DNA from: an uncultured Sphingobium sp.
GTDB taxonomy: Bacteria > Pseudomonadota > Alphaproteobacteria > Sphingomonadales > Sphingomonadaceae
Direction of reading: 5' to 3'
Length of the DNA stretch: 35,016 nt
NCBI GenBank assembly: GCA_946885845.1
Contig: CAMPHJ010000019.1
Location: 1 to 35,016 of the forward strand
Shown: one piece after another, positions 18,925-27,222 of the stretch
Position numbering within the stretch: the stretch's first letter is position 1
How the letters are laid out: every line of letters begins with the position of its first letter
The notes under the pieces: model-generated
The model's database searches: none
Seen by the model: the letters and a program-made list of their open reading frames with translations, nothing else
Told to the model about the DNA's origin: nothing
Made by a program: the position numbers and the translations under genes

Positions 18925-19020
18925 GGGTGGGAGCCGGAACGACCCGCGGCGAAATCGTTGTGGCTGCTTCCGTCAGGACCTGACCAAGTTGGCGACGACC
19001 ACGTCCGCCCGACTCCCGCG
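18925..19020 (-). ncRNA. ffs: 4.5S / signal recognition particle RNA (bacterial small type)
   Basis: The minus strand contains GGTCAGGTCC-TGAC-GGAAGCAGCC (18986-18962), the universally conserved SRP domain IV hairpin with its GGAA-type internal loop. The ends pair: GGGAGTCGG at the 5' side (from 19017) with CCGGCTCCC at the 3' side (to 18929), nine pairs including one wobble. Length is about 96 nt. Position just upstream of dnaX-ybaB is a common bacterial arrangement. The RNA pairs with Ffh to target membrane proteins. Exact ends are approximate. Confidence 0.9.
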
Positions 19021-19023
19021 GCG

Positions 19024-19052
19024 CATATGGCGAAAGGGATCGGCGATGGCAA
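19024..19052 (-). promoter_or_regulatory. putative sigma-70 promoter of the SRP RNA
   Basis: On the minus strand TTGCCA (19052-19047) is followed by exactly 17 nt and CATATG (19029-19024). The SRP RNA 5' end predicted from pairing (about 19017-19020) lies 4-7 nt after this -10, which agrees well with a transcription start. Confidence 0.55.
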
Positions 19053-19073
19053 GGGCGCAAAGTGCGCGCGTCC

Positions 19074-20009
19074 TTACTCCAGCCCCGTGCGCTGCGCCTT
19101 GCCGATCAGCCCAAGCGCCGCCCGTGCCGCTTGCGCAATCGCGCTGTCAGCTGCCTTGGCATCGACCGTGGGCCGATCGAGAAAGATTGCGAGGACATAT
19201 TCTTCGCCAGACGGCGCCTTGACCAGGGCGACATCATTGAACGCCGTGCCGCAGCTGCCTGTCTTGCCTCCCGATGTCCAGCCTTCGGGCAGTCCGGCCT
19301 TGATGCGACGGTCGCCCGTGCTGCTGCCGTTCAGCCATTCACGCAGTCGCTTGGTGCTGTCGGGTTGCATGTCCTGAAATATCAGGCGCGCCATGAGTCC
19401 AGCCATCGCCGCGGGGCTGGTCGTGTCGCGCACATCCCCTTCCGCATTTTCGTTCAGGTCGGGTTCGTTGCGGTCCAGCCTGCTGACCGCGTCGCCATGC
19501 GAGCGCATGAACGCCGTCAGTCCTTCCGGCCCGCCCACGAAGGGAAGCAGCAGATTGGCCGCGCTATTGTCGCTCACTTCCACCGCCGCTTCGGCGAGTT
19601 CGGCCATCGACATGCGCCCGCGCTTCATGTTCGCCTTTACGACTGGCGCATATTCCTGGAGGTCGGCTTTGGAAAAGGCGACCTGCCCGTCCAGCCCGAA
19701 CTTGCCCGATTCCGCCCCCATCAGCACGGCAGCCGCGAGAGGCGCCTTGAAGGTAGAGCACATCGCGAAACGGTCGTCCCGGTTGAAGCCGAGCAGCAAA
19801 GCGCCCTTGCTGTCGATCAGCGCCACACCCAGCCGTCCGCCAGTCTCTTTCTCGATTTCGCGAGGATTGCGCGCGGCTTCCATTGCCGACTGGCTGACCA
19901 TGTAACGCGGCGCGGGCGGCAGGAGTGATTGGCGTTCCTGGGCAACCGCGCTGCCGGTCGTCACAAGCATCGCCGTAGCCAGCAAAGCGGCGGGCAGGAC
20001 CAAGCGCAT
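19074..20009 (-). CDS. class A beta-lactamase with Cys69/Cys238
   Basis: This 311-aa protein has a signal peptide (residues 1-23, ending GSAVA) and all class A motifs: S85-TFK (Ambler S70), S146-D-N (130-132), E182 in NEPDLN (E166 loop) and K249-T-G (234-236). The residue before the nucleophile is Cys84 (Ambler 69), and Cys253 stands at Ambler 238 in KTGSCG. That pair forms the disulfide characteristic of carbapenemases such as KPC, SME, NMC-A and GES. Ser at 237 also matches SME/NMC-A, but position 165 is Asn rather than Trp, and the loop after 238 looks shorter. It should be periplasmic. The start at 20009 lies four bases after the ferredoxin stop, in a four-gene series. The actual spectrum is not predictable from these motifs. 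Confidence 0.93.
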   Translation of the reverse strand: MRLVLPAALLATAMLVTTGSAVAQERQSLLPPAPRYMVSQSAMEAARNPREIEKETGGRLGVALIDSKGALLLGFNRDDRFAMCSTFKAPLAAAVLMGAESGKFGLDGQVAFSKADLQEYAPVVKANMKRGRMSMAELAEAAVEVSDNSAANLLLPFVGGPEGLTAFMRSHGDAVSRLDRNEPDLNENAEGDVRDTTSPAAMAGLMARLIFQDMQPDSTKRLREWLNGSSTGDRRIKAGLPEGWTSGGKTGSCGTAFNDVALVKAPSGEEYVLAIFLDRPTVDAKAADSAIAQAARAALGLIGKAQRTGLE

Positions 20010-20013
20010 CTGC

Positions 20014-20349
20014 TTACATGCCCTGCATATTGTGGGATTGGCCGGGAATGCGGACGACAAGGCCGTCCAGCGTGTCATCAAGGAGTATCTGGCAGGACAG
20101 ACGACTGGTCCGCGTGGCCGCAGCCGCAAGGTCGAGCATATCCTCCTCCGCTTCGCTGGCGATCGTCAGCCTGTCAAAATGATCCCGATCCACGATCACA
20201 TGGCAGGTGGAACAAGCCATCTGACCTTCGCACGTCCCTTCCAAAGGCTGGCCCGCCGCCTGGGCGACGTCCAGCAGGACCGATCCGCTGGCGGCGTCGA
20301 TCTCCTGTCGGCGTTCGCCATCGGCGCTGATGAAGGTGACCCTGACCAT
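20014..20349 (-). CDS. 2Fe-2S ferredoxin (adrenodoxin type)
   Basis: This 111-aa electron carrier has four cluster cysteines: Cys40, Cys46 and Cys49 in the segment CEGQMACSTCHV and Cys86 in SRLSCQI. The C-x5-C-x2-C spacing with a distant fourth Cys is that of ISC-type/adrenodoxin ferredoxins. The sequence DHFDRLTIASEAEEDMLDLA matches the acidic partner-binding region. In the ISC system such ferredoxins supply electrons for Fe-S assembly. It lies 19 bp after the second cysteine desulfurase and four bases before the beta-lactamase gene. Whether it serves the neighbouring desulfurases or a cytochrome P450 or dioxygenase elsewhere is inference. Confidence 0.94.
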   Translation of the reverse strand: MVRVTFISADGERRQEIDAASGSVLLDVAQAAGQPLEGTCEGQMACSTCHVIVDRDHFDRLTIASEAEEDMLDLAAAATRTSRLSCQILLDDTLDGLVVRIPGQSHNMQGM

Positions 20350-20368
20350 ATTGCGACTTCCCTTGGCT

Positions 20369-21460
20369 TTATGGCGCCGCTTGTGCGGCTGCCGCTTTAT
20401 TTATGATTGCCGCCGCATCCTCCAATTCGGCCAGTGTCGTGTATCGGCCAAAGCCGATCCGAACCGATCCACGCGCCTCTCCGTCCGGCAGTCCCAGGGC
20501 GCGCAGCACATGGCTAGGACGCCCGGACCCGCTCGCGCAAGCACTGCCGAGCGAAAAAGCGACATTGCGGCAATCCGACAACAGCCGCGCGCCATCAATG
20601 CCTTCACGGCGCAGATTGATATTTCCATGGTAGCGGCAGTCCGCGCTGCCGTTCAGGGTCCAGTCGGCGAACAGCGCCCGCGCCAGGTCCCAGAGCGCTT
20701 CGACATGGGATCGGTCAGCGTCCGCCTTTTCCCGCATCGACCGGGCAGCGACGCCGAAACCCGCGCACAGGGCAGGCGATAGAGTGCCCGAACGCAGCCC
20801 CCCTTCCTGCCCTCCACCATGGATGACGGTTTGAAGCTGCACCCCATCCCGCAGCCAGAGTGCGCCCACGCCCTTGGGTCCGTGGATCTTGTGCGCGCTA
20901 ATCGCGATCATATCGGCATTTTGAGGCAGCGGCACGCGGCCATAGCCCTGCACGGCATCGCATAGAAACAGCGCGCCCGCTTCATGCGCCATGTCGGCGA
21001 GTTGGGCGACAGGCTGGATCACGCCGATCTCATTATTGACCAGCATCGCCGCGACCAGCGCCACACCGGGTCGAATTGCGCGCGCGGCGGCATCCATGTC
21101 GACCAGGCCATTCGGCCCGACGGGCAGAATGGCTATGTCGCGTCCGTTGTTCTGCTGAGCCAGCACGGTGTCCAGCACCGCCGCATGTTCCGTCGCGATG
21201 GTCACGATGCCGCCAACAGGAGCACCCTGAATGGCGATGTTAAGCGCCTCGGTCGCGCCTGATGTGAAGAGAAGCTGGCCGCCGGGCGGCAACAACGTCC
21301 CAACTTCCGCCCGTGCATGCTCGACATGGGCCGCGGCTGCCCGGCCCAGCCTGTGCGCACTATGAGGATTGGCGAACTGTTCGCGGAGCAGCGGCACCAT
21401 GGCGTCAAAGACTTCGGGCGCGAGCGGCGTTGTCGCCTGATAGTCGAGATAGATGGTCAT
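20369..21460 (-). CDS. cysteine desulfurase (NifS/IscS-like), second of a tandem pair
   Basis: This 363-aa PLP enzyme, beginning MTIYLDYQATTPLAPEVF, removes sulfur from cysteine. Key residues are present: His92 (ATEHAAVLD), Asp168 and Gln171 (LCDAVQGYG), the PLP lysine Lys191 (SAHKIHGPKG), the RSGT block, and catalytic Cys308 in GSACASGSG. Its ATG at 21460 overlaps the stop of the preceding desulfurase as ATGA, so a start further upstream is unlikely. It is clearly divergent from its neighbour, so this is an old duplication. A ferredoxin follows after 19 bp. No IscU, IscA or Suf gene is present in the window, so the sulfur acceptor is unknown. Confidence 0.94.
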   Translation of the reverse strand: MTIYLDYQATTPLAPEVFDAMVPLLREQFANPHSAHRLGRAAAAHVEHARAEVGTLLPPGGQLLFTSGATEALNIAIQGAPVGGIVTIATEHAAVLDTVLAQQNNGRDIAILPVGPNGLVDMDAAARAIRPGVALVAAMLVNNEIGVIQPVAQLADMAHEAGALFLCDAVQGYGRVPLPQNADMIAISAHKIHGPKGVGALWLRDGVQLQTVIHGGGQEGGLRSGTLSPALCAGFGVAARSMREKADADRSHVEALWDLARALFADWTLNGSADCRYHGNINLRREGIDGARLLSDCRNVAFSLGSACASGSGRPSHVLRALGLPDGEARGSVRIGFGRYTTLAELEDAAAIINKAAAAQAAP

Positions 21461-22494
21461 CGCCGTCCACGTTCCATCAGGCCCGTCCATTGGCGCAGGA
21501 AGCGATCCACATCCGCCTCATCCGTGGCCGGACCAAAGCTGACGCGTACAATTTCGGATGCGGCGACATCGTCCCAGCCCATGGCATGCAGCACATGGCT
21601 GGTCTTTAGCGAACCGGATGAGCAAGCGCTGCCCGCCGACACCGATATGCCCGCCATGTCGAACTGGATCAGTTGCGCACGGGCCGACACGCCCGGCATG
21701 CGATAGCTGGCAATCGAAGCGATGCGTGGAGCGTCCCGCGCGACCACTTCGCCGCCAGCCGCCTCTATTCCACTGTCCAGTCTTGCTCGCAGTCGTTCAG
21801 CCTGCGCCAGCCAGTTCTGCCGCTCCTCCAGCGCAGCCATCATAGCGATCACGCCCGGCAGATTTTCCGTTCCGGCCCGGTAGCCTTGTTCCTGCCCGCC
21901 ACTGGGGCGCAAAAGGGCAAGGTCCTTGACCAGCAGTGCGCCGATCCCCGGCGGGCCGCCGAATTTATGTGCGCTGATCGCGATCATGTCCGCGTCCGGC
22001 AGGGGGAGCTTTCCTGCGCTTTGGGCGCAATCGGCGAACAGCCACGTGTCGGCGCGATCGATTTCATCAAGCGGCTGGATGACGCCGGTTTCGTTATTGA
22101 CGTGCTGGACCGCAATCACGCGCGGAAGCACGGCGCGAGACCTGGTGTCGACGCGCCCGTCGCGATCGACCGGCAGCCGACCGACTCCAGGCGTGACGCG
22201 CAGGACGGAATCATGTTCTACCGGTGAGGTCGCAATATCGTGGGCAGGTACGTGGCCGAGCGCCATGGAGATCGCTTCGGTCGCGCCGGAGGTGAAGATG
22301 ACATGCGCCTGCCAGCCCAGCGCACGCGCAATCCTGCCCCGCGCGTCTTCCAACACAGCGCGCGCCGCACGCCCTTCGGCATGGGGGCTGGACGGGTTGG
22401 CCCAGCGGTTCATCGCTTCGATCATCGCCGCTTTCGCTTCGGCCATCATCGGCGTCGTTGCGGCATGATCCAGGTAAAGGCGATCGGCGGCCAC
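21457..22494 (-). CDS. cysteine desulfurase (NifS/IscS-like), first of a tandem pair
   Basis: This 345-aa PLP enzyme starts with a GTG at 22494 (VAADRLYLDHAATTP). Key residues are His94 (SPVEHDSVL), Asp155 and Gln158 (FADCAQSAGK), PLP lysine Lys177 (SAHKFGGPPG), the RAGTEN block and catalytic Cys291 in GSACSSGSLK. It is shorter than E. coli IscS (404 aa), with a compact segment before the DCAQ block. No good Shine-Dalgarno precedes the GTG; a five-codon reading frame (ATG AGT ATA GCC GCC TAG) ends overlapping it. It leads the series desulfurase-desulfurase-ferredoxin-beta-lactamase and is divergent from the hydrolase gene. Confidence 0.92.
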   Translation of the reverse strand: MAADRLYLDHAATTPMMAEAKAAMIEAMNRWANPSSPHAEGRAARAVLEDARGRIARALGWQAHVIFTSGATEAISMALGHVPAHDIATSPVEHDSVLRVTPGVGRLPVDRDGRVDTRSRAVLPRVIAVQHVNNETGVIQPLDEIDRADTWLFADCAQSAGKLPLPDADMIAISAHKFGGPPGIGALLVKDLALLRPSGGQEQGYRAGTENLPGVIAMMAALEERQNWLAQAERLRARLDSGIEAAGGEVVARDAPRIASIASYRMPGVSARAQLIQFDMAGISVSAGSACSSGSLKTSHVLHAMGWDDVAASEIVRVSFGPATDEADVDRFLRQWTGLMERGRR

Positions 22495-22625
22495 TAGGCG
22501 GCTATACTCATTGATTGCGGAAACGGCGGTGACTTCTATATAGGCGGTCTGCCGCGCAACGCCAGCAAAGGCTTGCGCCCCCGCATCCAGTCAGCCGTTC
22601 GCGGCCATAACCATAATAAGGTGCC

Positions 22626-23282
22626 ATGCCCGACGTTATCTTTCCTGGCCCTGAAGGCCGCCTTGAAGGGCGTTTCAGCCCTCCGCCCCGCCCTCGCGCC
22701 CCTGTCGCGATGATCCTTCATCCCCATCCGCAAGGCGGGGGCACGATGAACGATCGCATCACCCAGGCGCTTTACAAGACGTTCGTGAAACGCGGATTCG
22801 CAGTTTTGCGCTTCAACTTCCGGGGCGTGGGACGTAGCCAGGGGACATTCGACAACGGCGTCGGTGAATTGAGCGATGCAGCCGCAGCGCTGGATTGGGT
22901 GCAGAGCTTCCATCCCGAAGCGCAGACCACCTGGATCGCCGGATTTTCATTCGGCGCGTGGATCGGCATGCAATTGCTGATGCGCCGTCCTGAAATTCGC
23001 GGCTTCATCTCGGTCGCTCCGCCCGCGAACATGTACGACTTTTCCTTCCTGGCGCCTTGCCCTTCGTCCGGCATCATCGTCCAGGGAACGGGTGATGAGG
23101 TAGTGACGGCCAGCGCCGTGCAGAAGCTGGTCGACAAGCTGCGCACACAAAAGGGCATCACCATCCATCATGACGAAATCCGTGGCGCGAACCACTTTTT
23201 CGAACATGAGCTGGACCAGTTGATGAAGTCCGTCGACAATTATCTCGACATGCGGCTCGCCCCCGACTCTCCGATCCGCTGA
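22626..23282 (+). CDS. alpha/beta hydrolase
   Basis: This 218-aa cytoplasmic protein has the alpha/beta hydrolase fold. LHPHPQGGGTMNDR near residue 31 supplies the oxyanion region, the nucleophile elbow is GFSFGAW with Ser108, and Asp157 (GTGDEVV) and His190 (GANHFF) complete a likely triad. FNFRGVGRSQG is a family signature. It resembles the small dienelactone-hydrolase-like proteins widespread in Proteobacteria. The substrate is unknown. AAGGTG precedes the ATG closely. The gene is divergent from the tandem desulfurases across a 131-bp gap. A hairpin with GGCGGAT/ATCCGCC arms (23295-23327) follows its stop. Confidence 0.9.
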   Translation: MPDVIFPGPEGRLEGRFSPPPRPRAPVAMILHPHPQGGGTMNDRITQALYKTFVKRGFAVLRFNFRGVGRSQGTFDNGVGELSDAAAALDWVQSFHPEAQTTWIAGFSFGAWIGMQLLMRRPEIRGFISVAPPANMYDFSFLAPCPSSGIIVQGTGDEVVTASAVQKLVDKLRTQKGITIHHDEIRGANHFFEHELDQLMKSVDNYLDMRLAPDSPIR

Positions 23283-23294
23283 TCCTGATGGGCA

Positions 23295-23327
23295 GGCGGA
23301 TGGATGGGGCCGCCCCTTCGATCCGCC
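23295..23327 (+). terminator. possible terminator hairpin after the hydrolase gene
   Basis: Outer arms GGCGGAT (23295-23301) and ATCCGCC (23321-23327) enclose an inner GGGGC/GCCCC pair. It lies 13 bp after the stop. No T-run follows, so function is uncertain. Confidence 0.4.
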
Positions 23328-23411
23328 AGCACCCCCGCAAAGCGCAGCTTGCCCAGGCGGGTGAAATTCCTGCTTGGCCTTGTCACCCTTCGCGGCTAGC
23401 CGCCACGCCTG

Positions 23412-24497
23412 ATGACCGAACCGAAAAATGACGCCCGCCTGATCTGGAGCCGCTATTACAGCGCCTTCATACCCGCTCCGCCGGGGCCGGCCTTTGTTGA
23501 TCGATTGAAGGCGGCGAGCGGGGCGATTGGCGGCATCGCCATCACGGGCCTGTTGTGCGGCCTGATGTTGGGAAATGGCATCACCCATCCCTTGCTGGTC
23601 GCGCCAATGGGGGCATCCGCCGTCCTGCTGTTCGCCGTGCCTGCAAGCCCGCTGGCCCAACCCTGGTCAGTGTTCGGCGGCAATGTGATTTCTGCGGTCG
23701 TCGGCATCGCCATTGCCAGAGCGATCCCCGATCCTACCGTCGCCGCCGCGCTGGCCGTGGGCTGCGCCATCGCGGCCATGTCGCTGCTGCGCTGCCTTCA
23801 TCCACCGGGAGGTGCGGTTGCGCTGTCGGCTGTGCTTGGCGCGAGTGGAGCGGCCCCCAGCTTCATGTTCGCGCTGGTGCCGGTTGCGGTGAATACCGCC
23901 CTGCTGCTGGTCGTGGCGATAATCTTCCACCGGATTGCCGGGCACAGCTATCCACATGTCGCGCCCAAGGCACCTAGCCCGCATGGAACGCAGGATAGCG
24001 CTCCGCCGCTGCGCACCCCGTCGGAGCGTGATGTGGAAGAAGCTCTGGAAGCCTATGGCGACGCTCTGGATGTGGATGCTGCCGACTTGCATGTCGTGCT
24101 GCACGACGCCGAAATACGCGCCGCCGAGCGGGTTCATGGCGACCTTACCTGCGGAGAGATCATGTCCCGGGACGTTATCGCGATAGGCGAAGGGCAGCCG
24201 GTTTCAGAGGCGCGGCAGTTGCTCTACACCCGGCGGCTCTTGTCGTTGCCGGTGGTGGACGATGCCGGGCGCGTGCGCGGCCTGGTCGGGCCGCTCGACC
24301 TGGCGAAAGCTGGCGAGAGGGTAAGGGACATTGCCTCCGAACCCCTGCTGGTCACTTCCGCGACCCCGGTGGCCCAGCTGCTGCGGCCGCTGACCAGCGG
24401 CACGCGGCGCGAAGCCATTGTCGTGGATGACGATCGCCGGTTACGTGGCCTGGTGACGCAGACCGACCTTCTGGCGGCGATAGCATTGCATCCCTGA
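23412..24497 (+). CDS. HPP-family membrane protein with C-terminal CBS domains
   Basis: This 361-aa protein has an N-terminal HPP domain (residues ~30-185) of about four to five membrane helices, with the signatures APMGASAVLLFAVP and LHPPGGAVALSAVLG. The C-terminal cytoplasmic part has two CBS motifs (from ~residue 240, CGEIMSRDVIAIGEG, and ~residue 300, EPLLVTSATPVAQLLRPL), which usually bind adenosine nucleotides. HPP proteins have been linked to nitrite or ion transport in chloroplasts and cyanobacteria; the role here is not known. No ribosome binding site is obvious at 23412. The fusion implies energy-charge control of the membrane part, which is inference. Confidence 0.9.
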   Translation: MTEPKNDARLIWSRYYSAFIPAPPGPAFVDRLKAASGAIGGIAITGLLCGLMLGNGITHPLLVAPMGASAVLLFAVPASPLAQPWSVFGGNVISAVVGIAIARAIPDPTVAAALAVGCAIAAMSLLRCLHPPGGAVALSAVLGASGAAPSFMFALVPVAVNTALLLVVAIIFHRIAGHSYPHVAPKAPSPHGTQDSAPPLRTPSERDVEEALEAYGDALDVDAADLHVVLHDAEIRAAERVHGDLTCGEIMSRDVIAIGEGQPVSEARQLLYTRRLLSLPVVDDAGRVRGLVGPLDLAKAGERVRDIASEPLLVTSATPVAQLLRPLTSGTRREAIVVDDDRRLRGLVTQTDLLAAIALHP

Positions 24498-24692
24498 TCA
24501 GTTACCGCCATCCAGTAGGGCGGCATCAGGTCCCGGAATGGCGGAAATGCCGACGTTGGCGAACATCACCAATCCGGCTATGATCATCAGGATACCCCGT
24601 TTGCGATCCCCCTTCCTGACGATCGCGTAAATGCCGCCGCCGGTCAGGAACAGGCCCGCCAGCATCAGGATGGATAATATCGTACCAGTCAT
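24498..24692 (-). CDS. small two-helix membrane protein, function unknown
   Basis: From the ATG at 24692 this encodes 64 aa: a first hydrophobic helix (TILSILMLAGLFLTGGGIYAI), a basic turn RKGDRKRG, and a second helix (ILMIIAGLVMFANVGISAIP). It looks like the small conserved membrane proteins that sphingomonads carry; I do not know a function. Other possible starts are the ATG at 24704 and a longer frame from 24773. It converges on the HPP-CBS gene with no gap and is divergent from rpiB. The basic turn predicts both ends outside the cytoplasm. Confidence 0.72.
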   Translation of the reverse strand: MTGTILSILMLAGLFLTGGGIYAIVRKGDRKRGILMIIAGLVMFANVGISAIPGPDAALLDGGN

Positions 24693-24792
24693 GATGCAGG
24701 CCATAAGGCGGCAGCTGGACTGTGGCAATTGATCAGCGCACCCCCTATGAGGCGCGGGACGAATCACCCCCATATGATGCAGGGGACGGCAT

Positions 24793-25241
24793 ATGAAAAT
24801 CGCAATCGCTTCCGATCACGCCGCTGTCGATCTGAAGGCGGAACTTACAGACTGGCTTCGTGCTGAAGGACATGAGGTAAACGACCTTGGCCCGGCGACC
24901 GCCGACCGCGTCGATTATCCTGATTATGGTTACAAGCTTGCAGCCGTTGTGGCCGCAGGCGATGCCGATCGCGGCATTGCGCTGTGCGGATCGGGCATAG
25001 GGATTTCGATTGCCGTGAATCGCAACCCCGCATGCCGCGCCGCCTTGGTATCCGAACCTCTGTCGGCCGCGCTCGCCCGCGAACATAATGATGCCAACGT
25101 TCTCGCCCTGGGCGCTCGCCTGACCGGCGTCGACATGGCCCGTGCCTGCATCACAGCATTTCTTTCCACCGAATTCGGCGGTGGCCGCCATAGTGGCCGC
25201 GTCGAAAAACTGTCCCAGCCCGCGCTTCAAGGAGCCAGCCG

Positions 25242-25245
<4 letters not shown>
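24793..25245 (+). CDS. rpiB: ribose 5-phosphate isomerase B
   Basis: This 150-aa enzyme interconverts ribose-5-phosphate and ribulose-5-phosphate in the pentose phosphate pathway. It starts [15 protein letters not shown] (Asp8, His9) and has the catalytic Cys65 in [10 protein letters not shown], then [22 protein letters not shown] lies just upstream of the ATG. Its stop overlaps the glyA ATG as ATGA, giving a coupled rpiB-glyA pair, an arrangement found in many alphaproteobacteria. Confidence 0.96.
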
Positions 25246-26573
<1,328 letters not shown>

Positions 26574-26577
26574 TCGC

Positions 26578-26654
26578 CTCCGTTCGTTTCAAGGGGTGGT
26601 CGAGGCGCGGCGGCTGTGCCATCCCGTGTCTCGAATCGCCTGAAACGAACGGAG
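26578..26654 (+). promoter_or_regulatory. long inverted repeat in the glyA-nrdR gap, pairing the nrdR ribosome binding site
   Basis: CTCCGTTCGTTTCA (26578-26591) and TGAAACGAACGGAG (26641-26654) are perfect 14-bp complements around a 49-nt loop. Inside the loop GGGGTGG (26593-26599) can pair with CCATCCC (26619-26625), and TCGAG (26600-26604) alternatively with CTCGA (26630-26634). The last four bases of the right arm, GGAG, are the best Shine-Dalgarno for nrdR, 11 nt before its ATG. The left arm begins five bases after the glyA stop. A repetitive intergenic element is an alternative explanation. Confidence 0.65.
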
Positions 26655-26665
26655 CTAATCACTGA

Positions 26666-27127
26666 ATGCGTTGCCCCTTCTGTGCCCATGACGACAGTCA
26701 GGTAAAGGACAGCCGCCCCACCGAAGATGGCGCCGCCATTCGCCGCAGGCGGCAGTGTGAAGCCTGTGGGGCACGTTTCACCACATTCGAACGCATTCAG
26801 TTGCGCGACATCTGGGTGGGCAAGAGCGAGGGACGCAAGGAAGCGTTCGACCGGGACAAGCTCGCCCGGTCAATCGACATTGCCTGCCGCAAACGGCAGA
26901 TCGACCCAAGTCGGTTGGAAAAGATGATTTCGGGCATCCAGCGCCAGCTGGAAACGAGTGGTGAAGGGGAAATTCCTGCGCGCGCGATTGGCGAAATGGT
27001 GATGGAGGGCCTCAAACGGCTCGACAGCGTCGCGTACATCCGCTTCGCGAGCGTGTACAAGGACTTCACGGACGCGCGGGACTTTGAGGATTTTGCGGGG
27101 TCGGTGAAAGAGGTGGGGAGTGAGTGA
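26666..27127 (+). CDS. nrdR: transcriptional repressor NrdR
   Basis: This 153-aa repressor of ribonucleotide reductase genes begins [18 protein letters not shown]. The zinc ribbon uses Cys3, Cys6, Cys31 and Cys34 ([12 protein letters not shown]), and residues ~49-139 form an ATP-cone that senses ATP/dATP. The C-terminus [23 protein letters not shown] is a family hallmark. Length matches the family. It follows glyA, a common alphaproteobacterial order. The likely ribosome binding site GGAG lies in the right arm of a perfect inverted repeat, so translation may depend on glyA. No nrd genes are in the window. Confidence 0.97.
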   Translation: MRCPFCAHDDSQVKDSRPTEDGAAIRRRRQCEACGARFTTFERIQLRDIWVGKSEGRKEAFDRDKLARSIDIACRKRQIDPSRLEKMISGIQRQLETSGEGEIPARAIGEMVMEGLKRLDSVAYIRFASVYKDFTDARDFEDFAGSVKEVGSE

Positions 27128-27222
27128 GGCCGATAGCCCTGCTCCCTGCATTTCCTCGTCTGTCCTGAATAGCCATTAAGCCTGTCGAAATGGCGGATCA
27201 GCCCCCACCCAGGACTAACGAA

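Noticed and set aside
18936..18960. GGAAC-N16-GTT, resembling an EcfG general-stress promoter on the plus strand
   Set aside because: It lies inside the SRP RNA gene on the opposite strand, where the bases are explained by RNA structure, and no gene is placed to use it.
22495..22516. Five-codon leader peptide before the first cysteine desulfurase
   Set aside because: ATG AGT ATA GCC GCC TAG overlaps the GTG start, but it has no ribosome binding site or regulatory codon run, so chance is the simpler explanation.
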